Notes: a model not told the origin generated them from the sequence alone. A stretch of 64,000 nt of DNA from Arthrobacter russicus (GCF_031454135.1 NZ_JAVDQF010000001.1:1922001-1986000); one strand, 5' to 3'; numbered from the stretch's first letter, positions 8,520 through 17,704 are shown. Made by a program: numbers and translations.

Positions 8520-8814
8520 TTCTCCCGCCGAGTGCGGCAACTCGGTCGGGGCGGCTTTGCGGGAACTCGCGCCGAGCCGGTTTGCGTCGAGCCGGACGCC
8601 GTTTCCGCAGCCGATATGTAACGATACGGTAACGCCTGATCTGAGCAGGCCAGAGCTGCGATCCGCGGCGCTTTTCGTTGCCTCAGCGACCCAAAATTCC
8701 CGGTTTTTCCAGCATCCTGCGGTGGAAAAGACTAAAATCGAAGGCCTGCCCGGGCTACCCCGGTGCGGTACGGCTAACAGTCGCAAGCAAATGACCTCCC
8801 CAGGAGATGCCCAA
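8520..8814. other. Intergenic region before the MHS transporter
   Basis: About 300 bp without a credible gene. A second, imperfect hairpin (CCCGCCGAGT at 8524-8533 with 8540-8550) directly follows the ptsH terminator. A 7-bp inverted repeat TTTTCCA/TGGAAAA lies at 8705-8729, followed by TAAAAT at 8733-8738. The last two could be an operator and a -10 element for the transporter, but no matching -35 is seen. Confidence 0.4.
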
Positions 8815-10425
8815 ATGCCCACAGACAACAGCACGATGACCCCGCCTGAAGAGGCGAGCCCGAGCGGAGGAAAATCCCCGGGCACGGCCGGGAGGCCGGC
8901 CAAGGCCCGACGCCTTCCGCGGCTGAAGCAACGCCGCCTGGCGGTCGACGACGTCAATGTCGTGGACAAGCCGATGCTCAAGAAAGCGCTGGGCGGCACC
9001 GTGGTCGGCAACACCATGGAATGGTACGACGTCGGCGTCTTCGGCTACTTGATCACCACTATGGGCCCGGTCTTCCTGCCTGAGGCGGACAAGACCGCGC
9101 AAAACCTGTTCCTGCTCGGGACCTTTGCCGCGACCTTTTTCGCCCGCCCGCTCGGCGGCATCTTCTTCGGCTGGCTCGGCGACAAAATCGGCCGGCAAAA
9201 AGTGCTCGCCGCCACGCTGATCCTGATGGCAGCATCGACCTTCGTGCTCGGCCTGATCCCCGGTTATGCCACGATCGGAATCTGGGGCGCCGTGATGCTG
9301 GTCCTGGTCAAGTTGGTGCAGGGCTTTTCCACCGGCGGGGAGTACGCCGGCGCCACCACGTTCGTCAGCGAATACGCCTCGGACAAACGGCGCGGCTTCT
9401 TCGCGAGTTTCCTCGACATGGGCAGCTACCTGGGCTTCGCGCTCGGCGCCGCGCTGGTTTCGGTCCTGCAATTGACGCTCGGCCAAGGCGCCATGGAGGA
9501 ATGGGGATGGCGGATCCCGTTCTTGGTCGCCGGGCCGCTGGGCGCGGTCGCGATCTACTTCCGCTTGAAGATCGAGGAGTCCCCGCAGTTCCAGGCGACC
9601 CTCGACGCCGCGGAGAAATCCAACCAGGACGCCCAGTCCCAGGACGCCGCGGCGAAAAATCCGGTCAGCCTGGTCAAGGCCTACTGGCGGCAAATCGTCC
9701 TCGCGGTGATCCTGGTCGCCGCCGCGAACACGGTCGGTTACGCGCTGACCACCTATATGCCGACCTATCTGACCACTTCCAAGGGCTGTGACGAGGTGCA
9801 CGGCACTCTGCTGACCATCCCGGTGCTGCTCGTGATGAGCATCTGCATCCCGCTCACCGGACGGCTTTCCGACCGGATCGGACGACGGCCGGTACTCTGG
9901 ACCGGTGCGATCTCGACGATCGTGCTCTCGCTGCCGGCCTTCATGCTGATCGGCGTCGGTGAGATCTGGTCCACGCTGCTGGGCCTGGCCCTGATCGCAT
10001 TCCCGGTCACTTTCTACGTGGCCAACCTGGCATCCTCGTTGCCGGCGCTCTTCCCCACCTCCAGCCGTTACGGCGGAATGGGCATCGCCTACAACTTCTC
10101 GGTGGCGATCTTCGGCGGCACCGCGCCGTTCATCATTGAGAGCCTGCTCAAACTCAGCAACAACGATTTGATGCCGGCGTTCTACCTGATGGCGACCTCC
10201 GCAGTCGGCGCGGTGGCGATCTTCTTCCTGCGTGAATCAGCCGGCCGGCCGCTGCCCGGATCGATGCCGAGCGTCGACACCGCCCAGGAAGCCCGGGAAC
10301 TGGTGGCCGGGCAGGATGACAACCCGGATCTGGATCTCAATGAAATGCCGTTCGACGAGACTTTCGAGCCGCCGACGCCGGCCGAAGGGGTGCCCGCGGT
10401 GCCGATCGCGGACGCCAAACTCTGA
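8815..10425 (+). CDS. MFS transporter of the metabolite:H+ symporter (ProP-like) family
   Basis: 536 aa from ATG 8815, with AGGAGA seven bases upstream; an in-frame ATG at 8791 is less well placed. After a ~60-residue hydrophilic, basic N-terminus come 12 membrane segments. Family signatures are GNTMEWYDVGVFGYL at the first segment, GWLGDKIGRQKVL between segments 2 and 3, and GFSTGGEYAGA in segment 4. Relatives import proline, betaine, citrate or 2-oxoglutarate with protons; the substrate is not readable from sequence. The acidic C-terminal tail is about 60 residues long. The gene appears to stand alone. Confidence 0.85.
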   Translation: MPTDNSTMTPPEEASPSGGKSPGTAGRPAKARRLPRLKQRRLAVDDVNVVDKPMLKKALGGTVVGNTMEWYDVGVFGYLITTMGPVFLPEADKTAQNLFLLGTFAATFFARPLGGIFFGWLGDKIGRQKVLAATLILMAASTFVLGLIPGYATIGIWGAVMLVLVKLVQGFSTGGEYAGATTFVSEYASDKRRGFFASFLDMGSYLGFALGAALVSVLQLTLGQGAMEEWGWRIPFLVAGPLGAVAIYFRLKIEESPQFQATLDAAEKSNQDAQSQDAAAKNPVSLVKAYWRQIVLAVILVAAANTVGYALTTYMPTYLTTSKGCDEVHGTLLTIPVLLVMSICIPLTGRLSDRIGRRPVLWTGAISTIVLSLPAFMLIGVGEIWSTLLGLALIAFPVTFYVANLASSLPALFPTSSRYGGMGIAYNFSVAIFGGTAPFIIESLLKLSNNDLMPAFYLMATSAVGAVAIFFLRESAGRPLPGSMPSVDTAQEARELVAGQDDNPDLDLNEMPFDETFEPPTPAEGVPAVPIADAKL

Positions 10426-10495
10426 GCGCTCGGCGCAGCCGACGACGGCCGGGTTCCAGCATGTGGGCAACCTCGCCGCCGGCGGCGTCTGCGGA

Positions 10496-10501
10496 TAGCA
10501 T
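10496..10501 (+). promoter_or_regulatory. TAGCAT -10 element, leaderless start of the GH35 gene
   Basis: TAGCAT ends 7 nt before ATG 10509, so transcription would begin at or next to the start codon. A GGAGG is also present but ends one base before the ATG, too close to act as a normal ribosome-binding site. Confidence 0.5.
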
Positions 10502-10508
10502 CGGAGGC

Positions 10509-12287
10509 ATGCCATCCGAGGAATCAACGCTGAGTTATGCCGACGGCCGCCTGCTCCGCAACGGCGCCGAACACCGGCTGCTGGGCGGTGCGATCCATTA
10601 CTTCCGGGTGCACCCCGCCCAATGGGGTGATCGGCTGGACCGGCTGAAAGCCATGGGCGCCAACACCTTGGACACCTACGTCGCCTGGAATTTCCACCAG
10701 CGCCGCGAAACAGACCGGCCGGATTTCGATGGCTGGCGGGATCTGGTCCGGTTCATCGAGCTGGCCGGCGGGCGCGGTCTGGATGTGCTGGTCCGTCCTG
10801 GTCCGTACATCTGCGCGGAATGGGACAACGCCGGGTTCCCGGCCTGGCTCACTGGCAGGCCCGGCGTCGGCCTGCGCAGCATGGAATCCGAGTACCGCCG
10901 CGCGGTGACCGAATGGTTCGACGTGCTACTGCCCTTGCTGACTCCCCTGCAGGCCAACCAAGGCGGACCGATCGTCGCTTTCCAGGCGGAGAACGAGTAC
11001 GGCAGCTACGGCGACGATCCGGAGTATGTCGCCTGGACCAGACAAGTCCTGCTGGAGCACGGCGTCACCGAGCTGATCTTCAGCGCCGACGGCGGCAACG
11101 ACTTCTACCTCGACGGCGGGGCTCTGGACCCGGCGGCGAATCCGACGATGCTCGCCACCGGGACGTTGGGCAGCCGGGGCGCCGAGGCAATCGAGACCTG
11201 GCACCGCCGTCGGCCCGGCGAGCATTTCATCGCTGCGGAATTCTGGAATGGTTGGTTCGACCACTGGGGTGAGGAACACCATCGGCGCGAGGCAGCCGAA
11301 GCGGCCGCCGAAGTCGAACAGATCCTCGACGGCGGCGGTTCCGTATGCCTCTACATGGCCCACGGAGGCACCAACTTCGGGCTCAGCTCAGGCGCCAATT
11401 TCGACGGCGGGCTGCAACCCACGACAACGAGTTACGACTCGGATGCACCGATTGCCGAGGACGGCGCACTGACCGGGAAGTTCCACGCGATGCGGGCGCT
11501 TTTCGGCCGGTTCACCGAACTTCCCGAGCTCGGCAGTTTGGCGGAGCCGGAACCGGTGTTGCCCGCACAGACACTTCCGCTGACCCCCGGCCTCGAGTTG
11601 CTCTCCGCCTTGCGGAAACCGGCCGGAGTGGCCAGCAAGACCCCGTTGGGCTTCGAGGAGTTGAACTGCCCGGACGGACTGGTGCTCTACCGTGCGCAGC
11701 CGATTCTGCCGCGCGGCGGGTACCAGCTGCGGGTCGACGGCCTGCATGACCGCGGCATCGTCTACATCGACGGCGAACGGGTAGGCGTCTTCGAAGCCAC
11801 CGCGCACGAGCCGTTGCAGTTGCAGGGTTCCGGTGAGCGCGCAGTCGTCGAAATCCTGGTGGAGAACCAGGGCCGGATCAACTACGGGCATTTGCTGGGC
11901 CAAGGCAAGGGCATCCGCGGCCTGCTGATCAATCAGCGGCTGAGCTTCGGCTGGACGCAGATTCCATTGCCGTTGCCGGATTTCAGTGCCGAGCAGTTGC
12001 AGCAGTTCAGCGTCGCGACCGAGCGCTCCGTGGCGGAACCGGGTTTCTTTTCGGCACATCTGCAACTCGTCGAACCACGCGACACCCACCTGGCGCTGCC
12101 CGGCTTCGGCAAGGGCTTCGTCTGGGTCAACGGCTTCCTGCTCGGCCGCTACTGGGCTCGGGGTCCGCAGCGAACGCTCTACGTTCCGGCGGGGTTGCTG
12201 CAAACCGGCGAAAATCTGTTCACCGTGCTCGAACTCGAGCACGGTGGCGACGCCATCGAGTTCCGCGAGCGCGCCGACCTCGGATAG
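10509..12287 (+). CDS. Beta-galactosidase, glycoside hydrolase family 35
   Basis: 592 aa. It removes terminal beta-linked galactose. The catalytic (beta/alpha)8 barrel fills about residues 1-330. It contains GGAIHYFRVHPAQWGDRL and GPYICAEWDNAGFPAWL, the acid/base Glu163 in AENEYGSYG and the nucleophile Glu244 in AEFWNGWFDHWG, and ends with YMAHGGTNFG. C-terminal beta-sandwich domains follow (GFGKGFVWVNGFLLGRYW). There is no signal peptide, so it acts inside the cell on imported oligosaccharides. ATG 10509 is chosen because the protein then begins like its relatives and lies 7 nt after a TAGCAT box. Confidence 0.92.
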   Translation: MPSEESTLSYADGRLLRNGAEHRLLGGAIHYFRVHPAQWGDRLDRLKAMGANTLDTYVAWNFHQRRETDRPDFDGWRDLVRFIELAGGRGLDVLVRPGPYICAEWDNAGFPAWLTGRPGVGLRSMESEYRRAVTEWFDVLLPLLTPLQANQGGPIVAFQAENEYGSYGDDPEYVAWTRQVLLEHGVTELIFSADGGNDFYLDGGALDPAANPTMLATGTLGSRGAEAIETWHRRRPGEHFIAAEFWNGWFDHWGEEHHRREAAEAAAEVEQILDGGGSVCLYMAHGGTNFGLSSGANFDGGLQPTTTSYDSDAPIAEDGALTGKFHAMRALFGRFTELPELGSLAEPEPVLPAQTLPLTPGLELLSALRKPAGVASKTPLGFEELNCPDGLVLYRAQPILPRGGYQLRVDGLHDRGIVYIDGERVGVFEATAHEPLQLQGSGERAVVEILVENQGRINYGHLLGQGKGIRGLLINQRLSFGWTQIPLPLPDFSAEQLQQFSVATERSVAEPGFFSAHLQLVEPRDTHLALPGFGKGFVWVNGFLLGRYWARGPQRTLYVPAGLLQTGENLFTVLELEHGGDAIEFRERADLG

Positions 12288-12293
12288 CACCGT

Positions 12294-12350
12294 CGAGTGG
12301 CCAGCTCTGCAGGCTTCGGATCCATTTTGGCCTGCAGATCTGGCCACTCG
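12294..12350. repeat. Gene-end hairpin repeat, copy A
   Basis: A 20-bp stem with one mismatch (12294-12313 with 12331-12350) and a 17-nt loop, six bases after the GH35 stop. The arm CGAGTGGCCAG-TCTGCAG recurs as copy B at 40845-40905 after disA. No T-run follows, so it is not a standard terminator. Confidence 0.8.
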
Positions 12351-12367
12351 GCAGGGTGATTCCGGGT

Positions 12368-12583
12368 TTACCAGCGGACTTTGCGTTCCCGCTTGCCCTG
12401 CTTGCCGCTAACGTGCGTCGGCTTGTGTCCGCGGGTCAGACCCGGCACGCCGGGTTGCCCGGCTTGCGCCTGCTTGCGCGCCAGGGATTCCCTGGCGGCA
12501 TCGCTGAGCTTGGACTCCACTGCGGGTGCGAAGCGGATTTCAGGTTGGTTTTGGCCGGTTTCCTGATGTTCAAAGGGGGGCAT
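12368..12583 (-). CDS. Small basic protein of unknown function
   Basis: 71 aa. I do not recognise a named family. The start ATG at 12583 has a good ribosome-binding site (AAGGAG, 5 nt spacing) on the minus strand, which supports a real gene. The middle contains ESKLSDAARESLARKQAQAG, a likely short helix. The tail is rich in Lys/Arg/His (GHKPTHVSGKQGKRERKVRW) and could bind nucleic acid or the ribosome. No membrane segment or signal peptide is seen. It lies downstream of the SDR gene on the same strand, 176 bp away. Confidence 0.65.
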   Translation of the reverse strand: MPPFEHQETGQNQPEIRFAPAVESKLSDAARESLARKQAQAGQPGVPGLTRGHKPTHVSGKQGKRERKVRW

Positions 12584-12759
12584 GGTTGCTCCTTAACAAG
12601 TTCTGGAGGCTCGCTGAGGGGACGCCGAAAGCGTCGGTTCAGTGGAAGTGCGGAACAGCATTGCTCGGAGGCGGAGCCTCAACGAGCCTGGGGTGGTCTG
12701 GTTGGCGAGTGGGCCAGAATCAGCCGTAAATTAATGTTCCCATGCATCCAGAATACACA

Positions 12760-13518
12760 TCAGCGGCCGCGTTTGCCCGCCAGGGCGGCAAGTTTGTCGG
12801 AACTGAACTTGCTGAGCAAAACCATCGCTTTGTACTTGAGCGAGGGGATGCTCACGGATTTCCGGCCGGCCGAATCTTTGAGCCCTTCGCGGACCACTTG
12901 ATCGGCATCAAGCCACATCCACGATGCGATTCCGGCCGTGGAGGCGTCCATGCGCTGATGGAATTCGGTGTGCACGAAGCCCGGGCACACCGCGGTCACC
13001 GAAACCCCGCGATCGGCATACTGCACATTGGCCCAGCGGCTGAAACTGATCAACCAGGATTTGCAGGCGCCGTAAGTGCCGCGCGGAATGAAGCCGGCGA
13101 CGCTGGCCACATTGATGATCCGGCCGTGCCGGCGCGCCAGCATGCCGGGGAGCGCCGCGTGCATCAACGCCATCGGCGTCTTCACGTGCACCTGCAAGTG
13201 GTCGAACTCATCGGCCAGGTCATTCTGCTCGAAGGACTTGACCAGCCCGAATCCGGCATTGTTGATCAAGATGCTCACCGGTGCTGCGGCGTCGGCCAAC
13301 CGCTCAGCCACTGCGTTGATCCCGGGTTCGGTCAACAAATCGGCCGAGATGGTCTCCACCTCGATGCCGTACTCCTGCCGCAACCGGGCCGCTTTGGCGT
13401 CCAGTTTGCCCTGGTCGCGGGCCACCAGCACCAAATCGGTGTGCGTCTGGGCCAGTTGCTGCGCGAATTCCGCACCCAGGCCTGCGGTAGCTCCGGTGAT
13501 CAGGGCACGTTCCGTCAT
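12760..13518 (-). CDS. Short-chain dehydrogenase/reductase (SDR)
   Basis: 252 aa. It is a classical SDR with the NAD(P)-binding GATAGLGAEFA at residue ~8, an ARD after the second strand suggesting NADP preference, the structural NNAG, and the catalytic Ser with YGACK (Tyr and Lys three apart, normally YxxxK). CPGFVHTEF follows as in many members. The substrate is unknown; relatives reduce ketones, sugars or quinones. The start codon lies 6 nt after a TAGCAT box, consistent with a leaderless mRNA. It is divergent from the gene at 13538. Confidence 0.88.
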   Translation of the reverse strand: MTERALITGATAGLGAEFAQQLAQTHTDLVLVARDQGKLDAKAARLRQEYGIEVETISADLLTEPGINAVAERLADAAAPVSILINNAGFGLVKSFEQNDLADEFDHLQVHVKTPMALMHAALPGMLARRHGRIINVASVAGFIPRGTYGACKSWLISFSRWANVQYADRGVSVTAVCPGFVHTEFHQRMDASTAGIASWMWLDADQVVREGLKDSAGRKSVSIPSLKYKAMVLLSKFSSDKLAALAGKRGR

Positions 13519-13524
13519 GAGACC

Positions 13525-13530
13525 ATGCTA
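13525..13530 (-). promoter_or_regulatory. TAGCAT -10 element of the SDR gene
   Basis: On the minus strand TAGCAT is followed by exactly 6 nt and then ATG 13518. This is the arrangement expected for leaderless transcription. Confidence 0.5.
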
Positions 13531-13537
13531 CGCAACT

Positions 13538-13957
13538 ATGCTGGAGAAGCCCGATGACCCGTGCCGAAGCAGTAGCGAACAGATTGGCGAGTGGACCAGA
13601 TTGAGTAGCGAACCGGCCAGCGAACAGATCCGAATTTCCGAAGTGGACGAACACGGCACCGCGGTCGAAGCCGCTGAGCTCGAAGCAGAACTCAGCGCCG
13701 GCAACCGGGTCAATCCCTGGTTGGTTGCCCTCTGGGTGCTTGGTGCGGCATCGGTGGGATTGTTCGTCCTGGCCTTGCTCGGCGCTGCTTTCAGCTATCC
13801 GGCGAGTTACAGCGCCGACTACCCGAATGCGCCGTATTTGGAACGTCCCTGGTACGCCGCCTTGGCGCCGTTCTCCTGGATGTTCCTGATCATGGCTTTC
13901 CTGACCGTGCTGTGCAGCCTGATCCTGCATGCGGTGTTCTGGGACCGCCGCCGCTGA
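13538..13957 (+). CDS. Small membrane protein of unknown function, two membrane segments
   Basis: About 139 aa if translation starts at ATG 13538; TTG 13601 is an alternative that gives 118 aa. No family is recognised. An acidic N-terminus (VDEHGTAVEAAELEAEL) is followed by a first membrane segment (LVALWVLGAASVGLFVLALL), a short extracytoplasmic loop rich in Tyr and Pro, a second segment (FSWMFLIMAFLTVLCSLIL), and a basic end DRRR. The start is uncertain because no good ribosome-binding site precedes either codon. Confidence 0.6.
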   Translation: MLEKPDDPCRSSSEQIGEWTRLSSEPASEQIRISEVDEHGTAVEAAELEAELSAGNRVNPWLVALWVLGAASVGLFVLALLGAAFSYPASYSADYPNAPYLERPWYAALAPFSWMFLIMAFLTVLCSLILHAVFWDRRR

Positions 13958-14087
13958 GCCGGTTCGACGATCGCGGCAGGTCTGCGGATCGGGATGAGCC
14001 TCGCAGCGCCAAGCTCAGACCGAGGTCTGAGCTTGGGGCAACCGGGATTCCGCCCCGGGGCCGATGCCCGGCGGCAGGTGCGGAAAA

Positions 14088-14093
14088 TAGTCT
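14088..14093 (+). promoter_or_regulatory. TAGTCT -10 element of the lipoprotein gene
   Basis: TAGTCT ends 6 nt before ATG 14100. GGAAG lies in the gap, so either leaderless or ordinary initiation is possible. Confidence 0.4.
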
Positions 14094-14099
14094 GGAAGC

Positions 14100-14594
14100 A
14101 TGAAGAAAAACCTGACGATCATCGCCCTCGCCGCAGCAACTGCGGTTTCCCTCAGTGCTTGCGGCACACTCGGAAACACGTACGACAAACGGGAGACGAA
14201 GACCTTCAGCAACGGAGCAGCCGGCAAGGCCGACGGCGCGTTGCCGAGCTGGGTGCCGGACGGAGCCACGGACATCAAGATGATGTTCCGGACCACTGGC
14301 GCCGAACGGATCATGGTGTTGAAGAACGGATCACCGCTGCCCACTACCTGCACCGCGGTGCCGGCCGGCCAGAAGCCGGTTTCCGGCGAAGATCCGGACA
14401 ACGCGTACCCGGCCAAAGATTTCTCGAACGGCCCCGCCACGCTCAGCGCGGACTGGTGGCCCAGCGGCACCGAACAGAAAGCCAGCAGCGTCTGCGGTCG
14501 CTGGTGGGTCACCATCGACGGCGATAAGACTTACGCCTATGCTCCGGAAACCACCCAGATCGTTCAGGAAGTCCAGAAGGAACAGAAGAAGTAG
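14100..14594 (+). CDS. Putative lipoprotein of unknown function
   Basis: 164 aa. The signal peptide MKKNLTIIALAAATAVS ends in the lipobox LSAC, so the protein should be lipid-anchored on the outer face of the membrane. The mature part contains PSWVPDGATDIKMMFRTTG and two later Cys that could form a disulfide (PTTCTAVP and SSVCGRWW). The C-terminus is a charged helix (QIVQEVQKEQKK). The domain is known to me only as an uncharacterised actinobacterial lipoprotein type; no function can be given. It is convergent with the BCCT gene. Confidence 0.75.
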   Translation: MKKNLTIIALAAATAVSLSACGTLGNTYDKRETKTFSNGAAGKADGALPSWVPDGATDIKMMFRTTGAERIMVLKNGSPLPTTCTAVPAGQKPVSGEDPDNAYPAKDFSNGPATLSADWWPSGTEQKASSVCGRWWVTIDGDKTYAYAPETTQIVQEVQKEQKK

Positions 14595-14604
14595 TGCCGC
14601 AGCC

Positions 14605-14646
14605 CGGTCGGCTGAATCGACGGAGTGCCGTCGATTCAGCCGACCG
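14605..14646. terminator. Hairpin between convergent genes
   Basis: A perfect 19-bp stem (14605-14623 with 14628-14646) with the loop AGTG, located between the lipoprotein and BCCT stop codons. It could end transcription from both sides. There is no clear T-run on the plus strand. Confidence 0.6.
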
Positions 14647-14653
14647 GCCCCAA

Positions 14654-16498
14654 TCAGTCCGGCTTTTTGGCCCCGGAACCATCGGGGTCAGCGACCGGTA
14701 GCACCGGCAGCTCCGAAGTGGCGAACCGTTCCGTGAACTGTGCTTCCACCGCTTCTGCGACTTGGTCGTGCAATTGGTCGGCCAAATGCTCCTCGTAATG
14801 TTCCTGCACCGAATCCTGCAATTGATCGTTCACCTGCTCGGAAACCTGCTCCGTGACGTGCGCCGTCATCTGCTCCCGCGCCAGCCGCCGCTGCGCCCTG
14901 AGCACCGCGGTGTGTTCCAGGTGGAAGGCCTTCGCGGTCGCGACGCACATCAGGATGATCACCACGCTGAACGGCAATGCGGTGAGGATCGCCGCGGTTT
15001 GGATCGCTTGCAATCCGTTCGCCATCAGGAGCGCGATCGCCACCGCCGCCGCGGAGAGCGCCCAGAAAACCCGCAACCAATTCCGCGGCTCGGTATCCCC
15101 GCCAGTGGAAATCATGCCCATCACCAAGGCCCCGGAATCTGCTGAGGTGATGAAGAAGATCGCAATCAGCATCACTGCGCCGATCACCAGCACGGTGCCC
15201 CCGGGCAAACCGCCGAGCAGGTTGAACAGCGCCCCTTCGGTATCCACCGAACCGTCCTCGCCGACCAGTCCGCCCTGGCCGAAGATCTGCCGGTAGAGCG
15301 CCGATCCGCCCATCACGGAGAACCAGAGGAAGCCCATCGCGGTGGGCACCAGGAGGACGCCTGCGACGAACTCCCGCACACTCCGGCCTTTGGAAATCCG
15401 GGCGATGAAGATCCCGACGAAGGGCGCCCAGGAGATCCACCACCCCCAGTAGAACGTGGTCCAGGCCGCTTGCCAGGCTTCGCCTTCGGCGCCGGAAAAG
15501 GCCAAGGTGTTGAAGGTCAGCCCGATCACGTTCTGCAAATAGTTGCCGATCGACTGCACGAATTCGCGCAGCAGGAACAGCGTCGGACCGGTGAACAGGA
15601 CGAAGAGCATCAGCACCCCGGCGAGCACCAGATTGGTGTTGGAAAGCCACTTCATGCCTTTGCCCACGCCGGAGACCACCGAAACGATGGTGAGCGTGAT
15701 GATGCACAAGATCAGGCCGATCTGGGTCATCTGGGTGGCTTGCAGGATGTTCGCCTTGTCCAGACCGGCGGAGATCTGCAAGACGCCCAGCCCCAATGAG
15801 GTGGCTACCCCGAAGAGCGTGCCGACCAGCGCGACCACATCGATCAGGTTCCCCCAACCGCCGGCGACGCGTTTGCTGCCGAGCAGCGGCTCCAGCGTCC
15901 AGCGGATCGAAATCGGCCGCCGTTTGCGGTGCACCGCATAGGCGATCGAAACGCCGACGACGACGTAAATCGCCCAGGCGTGCAGCCCCCAGTGCAAGTA
16001 CGTCTGGGTCATTGCCTGCTGCGCCAACTGGATCGGGTTCCCCTCGACCCCGGGCCGCGGCGAGGCGAAGTGGTTGAGCGGCTCGGCGACCCCGAAGAAC
16101 ACCAGGCCGATGCCCATCCCCGCGGCGAAGAGCAGCGCGAACCAGGACATCAGCGAGAATTCCGGCTTGTCCTCGTCTTTGCCCAGCTTGATGTCGCCGT
16201 AACGGCTGAGCCCGATCCAGAGCGCGAAAACCACGAACATCGCGATCGCCGCGACGTAGTACCAACCGAACCACTTGATCACATTGCTTTGGATCAGGCT
16301 GAATACTTCGGTGGCGCTGGCCGGGAAAATGGTGGCGTAGAGCACGAAGGCCACGATGAGCGCGGCGGCCGGCCAGAATACCCAACGGGCAATCGGCAGA
16401 TGACGGTGTTTTTTGCTCGGCCCGCCTTTCCCGGAGGCGGGCTTCGTCGGGTCTAACTTCGGCTGGCTGATTGTTGGTTTGCCTTCGACGGCAGACAT
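14654..16498 (-). CDS. BCCT-family betaine/choline/carnitine transporter
   Basis: 614 aa with 12 membrane segments. The BCCT signature is seen as FYWGWWISWAPFVGIFIARI, with the aromatic substrate box. The N-terminus is basic (GKGGPSKKHRHLP). The tail after segment 12 is ~100 residues, charged and predicted helical (REQMTAHVTEQVSEQVNDQL, HYEEHLADQLHDQV), like the osmosensing C-terminal domain of BetP. It is therefore probably a sodium-coupled uptake system for compatible solutes, activated by osmotic stress. The start ATG 16498 has GAGGAG 12 nt upstream, a rather long spacing. The flanking 276-bp divergent region is long enough for regulation. Confidence 0.92.
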   Translation of the reverse strand: MSAVEGKPTISQPKLDPTKPASGKGGPSKKHRHLPIARWVFWPAAALIVAFVLYATIFPASATEVFSLIQSNVIKWFGWYYVAAIAMFVVFALWIGLSRYGDIKLGKDEDKPEFSLMSWFALLFAAGMGIGLVFFGVAEPLNHFASPRPGVEGNPIQLAQQAMTQTYLHWGLHAWAIYVVVGVSIAYAVHRKRRPISIRWTLEPLLGSKRVAGGWGNLIDVVALVGTLFGVATSLGLGVLQISAGLDKANILQATQMTQIGLILCIITLTIVSVVSGVGKGMKWLSNTNLVLAGVLMLFVLFTGPTLFLLREFVQSIGNYLQNVIGLTFNTLAFSGAEGEAWQAAWTTFYWGWWISWAPFVGIFIARISKGRSVREFVAGVLLVPTAMGFLWFSVMGGSALYRQIFGQGGLVGEDGSVDTEGALFNLLGGLPGGTVLVIGAVMLIAIFFITSADSGALVMGMISTGGDTEPRNWLRVFWALSAAAVAIALLMANGLQAIQTAAILTALPFSVVIILMCVATAKAFHLEHTAVLRAQRRLAREQMTAHVTEQVSEQVNDQLQDSVQEHYEEHLADQLHDQVAEAVEAQFTERFATSELPVLPVADPDGSGAKKPD

Positions 16499-16760
16499 GG
16501 CGTTCAGTCGCTCCTCATGCGCGTTTTCGCGCTCAGACGATTGCGGTCATTCCGGCCGGCCCGCGCCTGTGGAGGCAGCGCCAGCACAGAATTGTGTTCT
16601 TGAAATTCCCTCCCGCTCGCCGTTCCAACAGCGCTTGAAGGTTATTCCATTTTACATAGCTAACTTCCAGGGAAGGATTCGCGGTATTTCCGGGACCGCC
16701 GACGGAGCGCTTTCCGGCCGTGGTTTCGACCAATTCGATGCCGTGCCCGGCGGCTGCGGA
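16499..16760. other. Divergent intergenic region, BCCT / DUF4436
   Basis: No gene is seen here. It contains an AT-rich patch on a GC-rich background near 16640-16660, with TAAAAT on the minus strand at 16649-16654, and a CACA-GAAT-TGTG palindrome at 16585-16596. Either could belong to BCCT control, but no matching -35 element was found. Confidence 0.35.
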
Positions 16761-16766
16761 TATGAT
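16761..16766 (+). promoter_or_regulatory. TATGAT -10 element of the DUF4436 gene
   Basis: TATGAT, 5/6 to consensus, ends 8 nt before ATG 16775, and no Shine-Dalgarno sequence is present in between. This supports leaderless expression. Confidence 0.55.
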
Positions 16767-16774
16767 CTGTAACC

Positions 16775-17704
16775 ATGGCCCAAGACACCGCCGATGCAGA
16801 TTCCCCGAGCGCTGGAGCCGGGCCGAAAGCCCGGTCGAGATTGCATCCGACCGCGTTGCTCATCGCCCTCGCCATCGCGGCCCTCTATGTGCTCAGCTTG
16901 GTGTTGCAGGCCAATAGCGGCATCACCAGGAATGCCACCGAATACGTAGACCCCGGTGAAGGAAACGCATTGGTGTACCTGCAATTCACCGGAATCGACA
17001 CCGAACGGCGGGTCGCTACTTTCAATGTGTCCGCGATCCAGAATCCCGATGTTGATGCGGCCAGACAGGTCGATCGGGCACTGACCCTCCAAATCGATCC
17101 AGTTCAGGGATCCGGCCGCTTCACGATTCCCGCTGGACAGACCATGGCGAACGAACAATTGCGGGTGGAGCTGGACGGAGATGCGAAGCTCTGGCCCCTC
17201 GACCGCTACAGCCAAACGATTGCCATTTCGGCGACCAGCAGCACCGGAAACGTGAATACACCACTGAAGGTACAACTTCAGGTCCTGGGCTATAGCCCGG
17301 GGTGGAAACTGGCCAATGATGCTGCAGACTTCAAGGAACTGGACCGGCTCGACCAGGTTTTCTTGGGCCAGGTGGACTCCAACACATCGGTGAGCACCAT
17401 CGCCTTGGCCCGCTCCGGGAGCATTCTGCTGCTGAGCATCCTGTTGGTCCTGGTGATGGTCTCACTGCCGGTGATGGCCCTCTTCGTAGCGCTCCGGGTC
17501 CGGTCCGGGAGGCAGAAATTCCAGCCGCCGTTCACCGCCTGGTTCAGCGCCATGCTCTTCGCGATCATCCCGATCCGTTCCTTCCTGCCCGGGAATCCGC
17601 CGACCGGAGCCTGGGTGGACACCGCAGTGACCGTCTGGGCGGTGATCGGGCTGATCGTGGCATTGCTCATCTACATCCGGGCCTGGATGCTCACCGAACG
17701 ATGA
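16775..17704 (+). CDS. DUF4436 membrane protein
   Basis: 309 aa. One N-terminal membrane anchor (HPTALLIALAIAALYVLSL) is followed by an extracytoplasmic beta-rich domain of ~170 residues, with LWPLDRYSQTI typical of the family. Three C-terminal membrane segments contain RSFLPGNPPTGAWVD between the second and third. DUF4436 proteins are common in mycobacteria and Arthrobacter and have no known function. The last four bases overlap the ogt start, so both are probably one transcript starting at the TATGAT box. A link to DNA repair is not implied by the sequence itself. Confidence 0.85.
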   Translation: MAQDTADADSPSAGAGPKARSRLHPTALLIALAIAALYVLSLVLQANSGITRNATEYVDPGEGNALVYLQFTGIDTERRVATFNVSAIQNPDVDAARQVDRALTLQIDPVQGSGRFTIPAGQTMANEQLRVELDGDAKLWPLDRYSQTIAISATSSTGNVNTPLKVQLQVLGYSPGWKLANDAADFKELDRLDQVFLGQVDSNTSVSTIALARSGSILLLSILLVLVMVSLPVMALFVALRVRSGRQKFQPPFTAWFSAMLFAIIPIRSFLPGNPPTGAWVDTAVTVWAVIGLIVALLIYIRAWMLTER

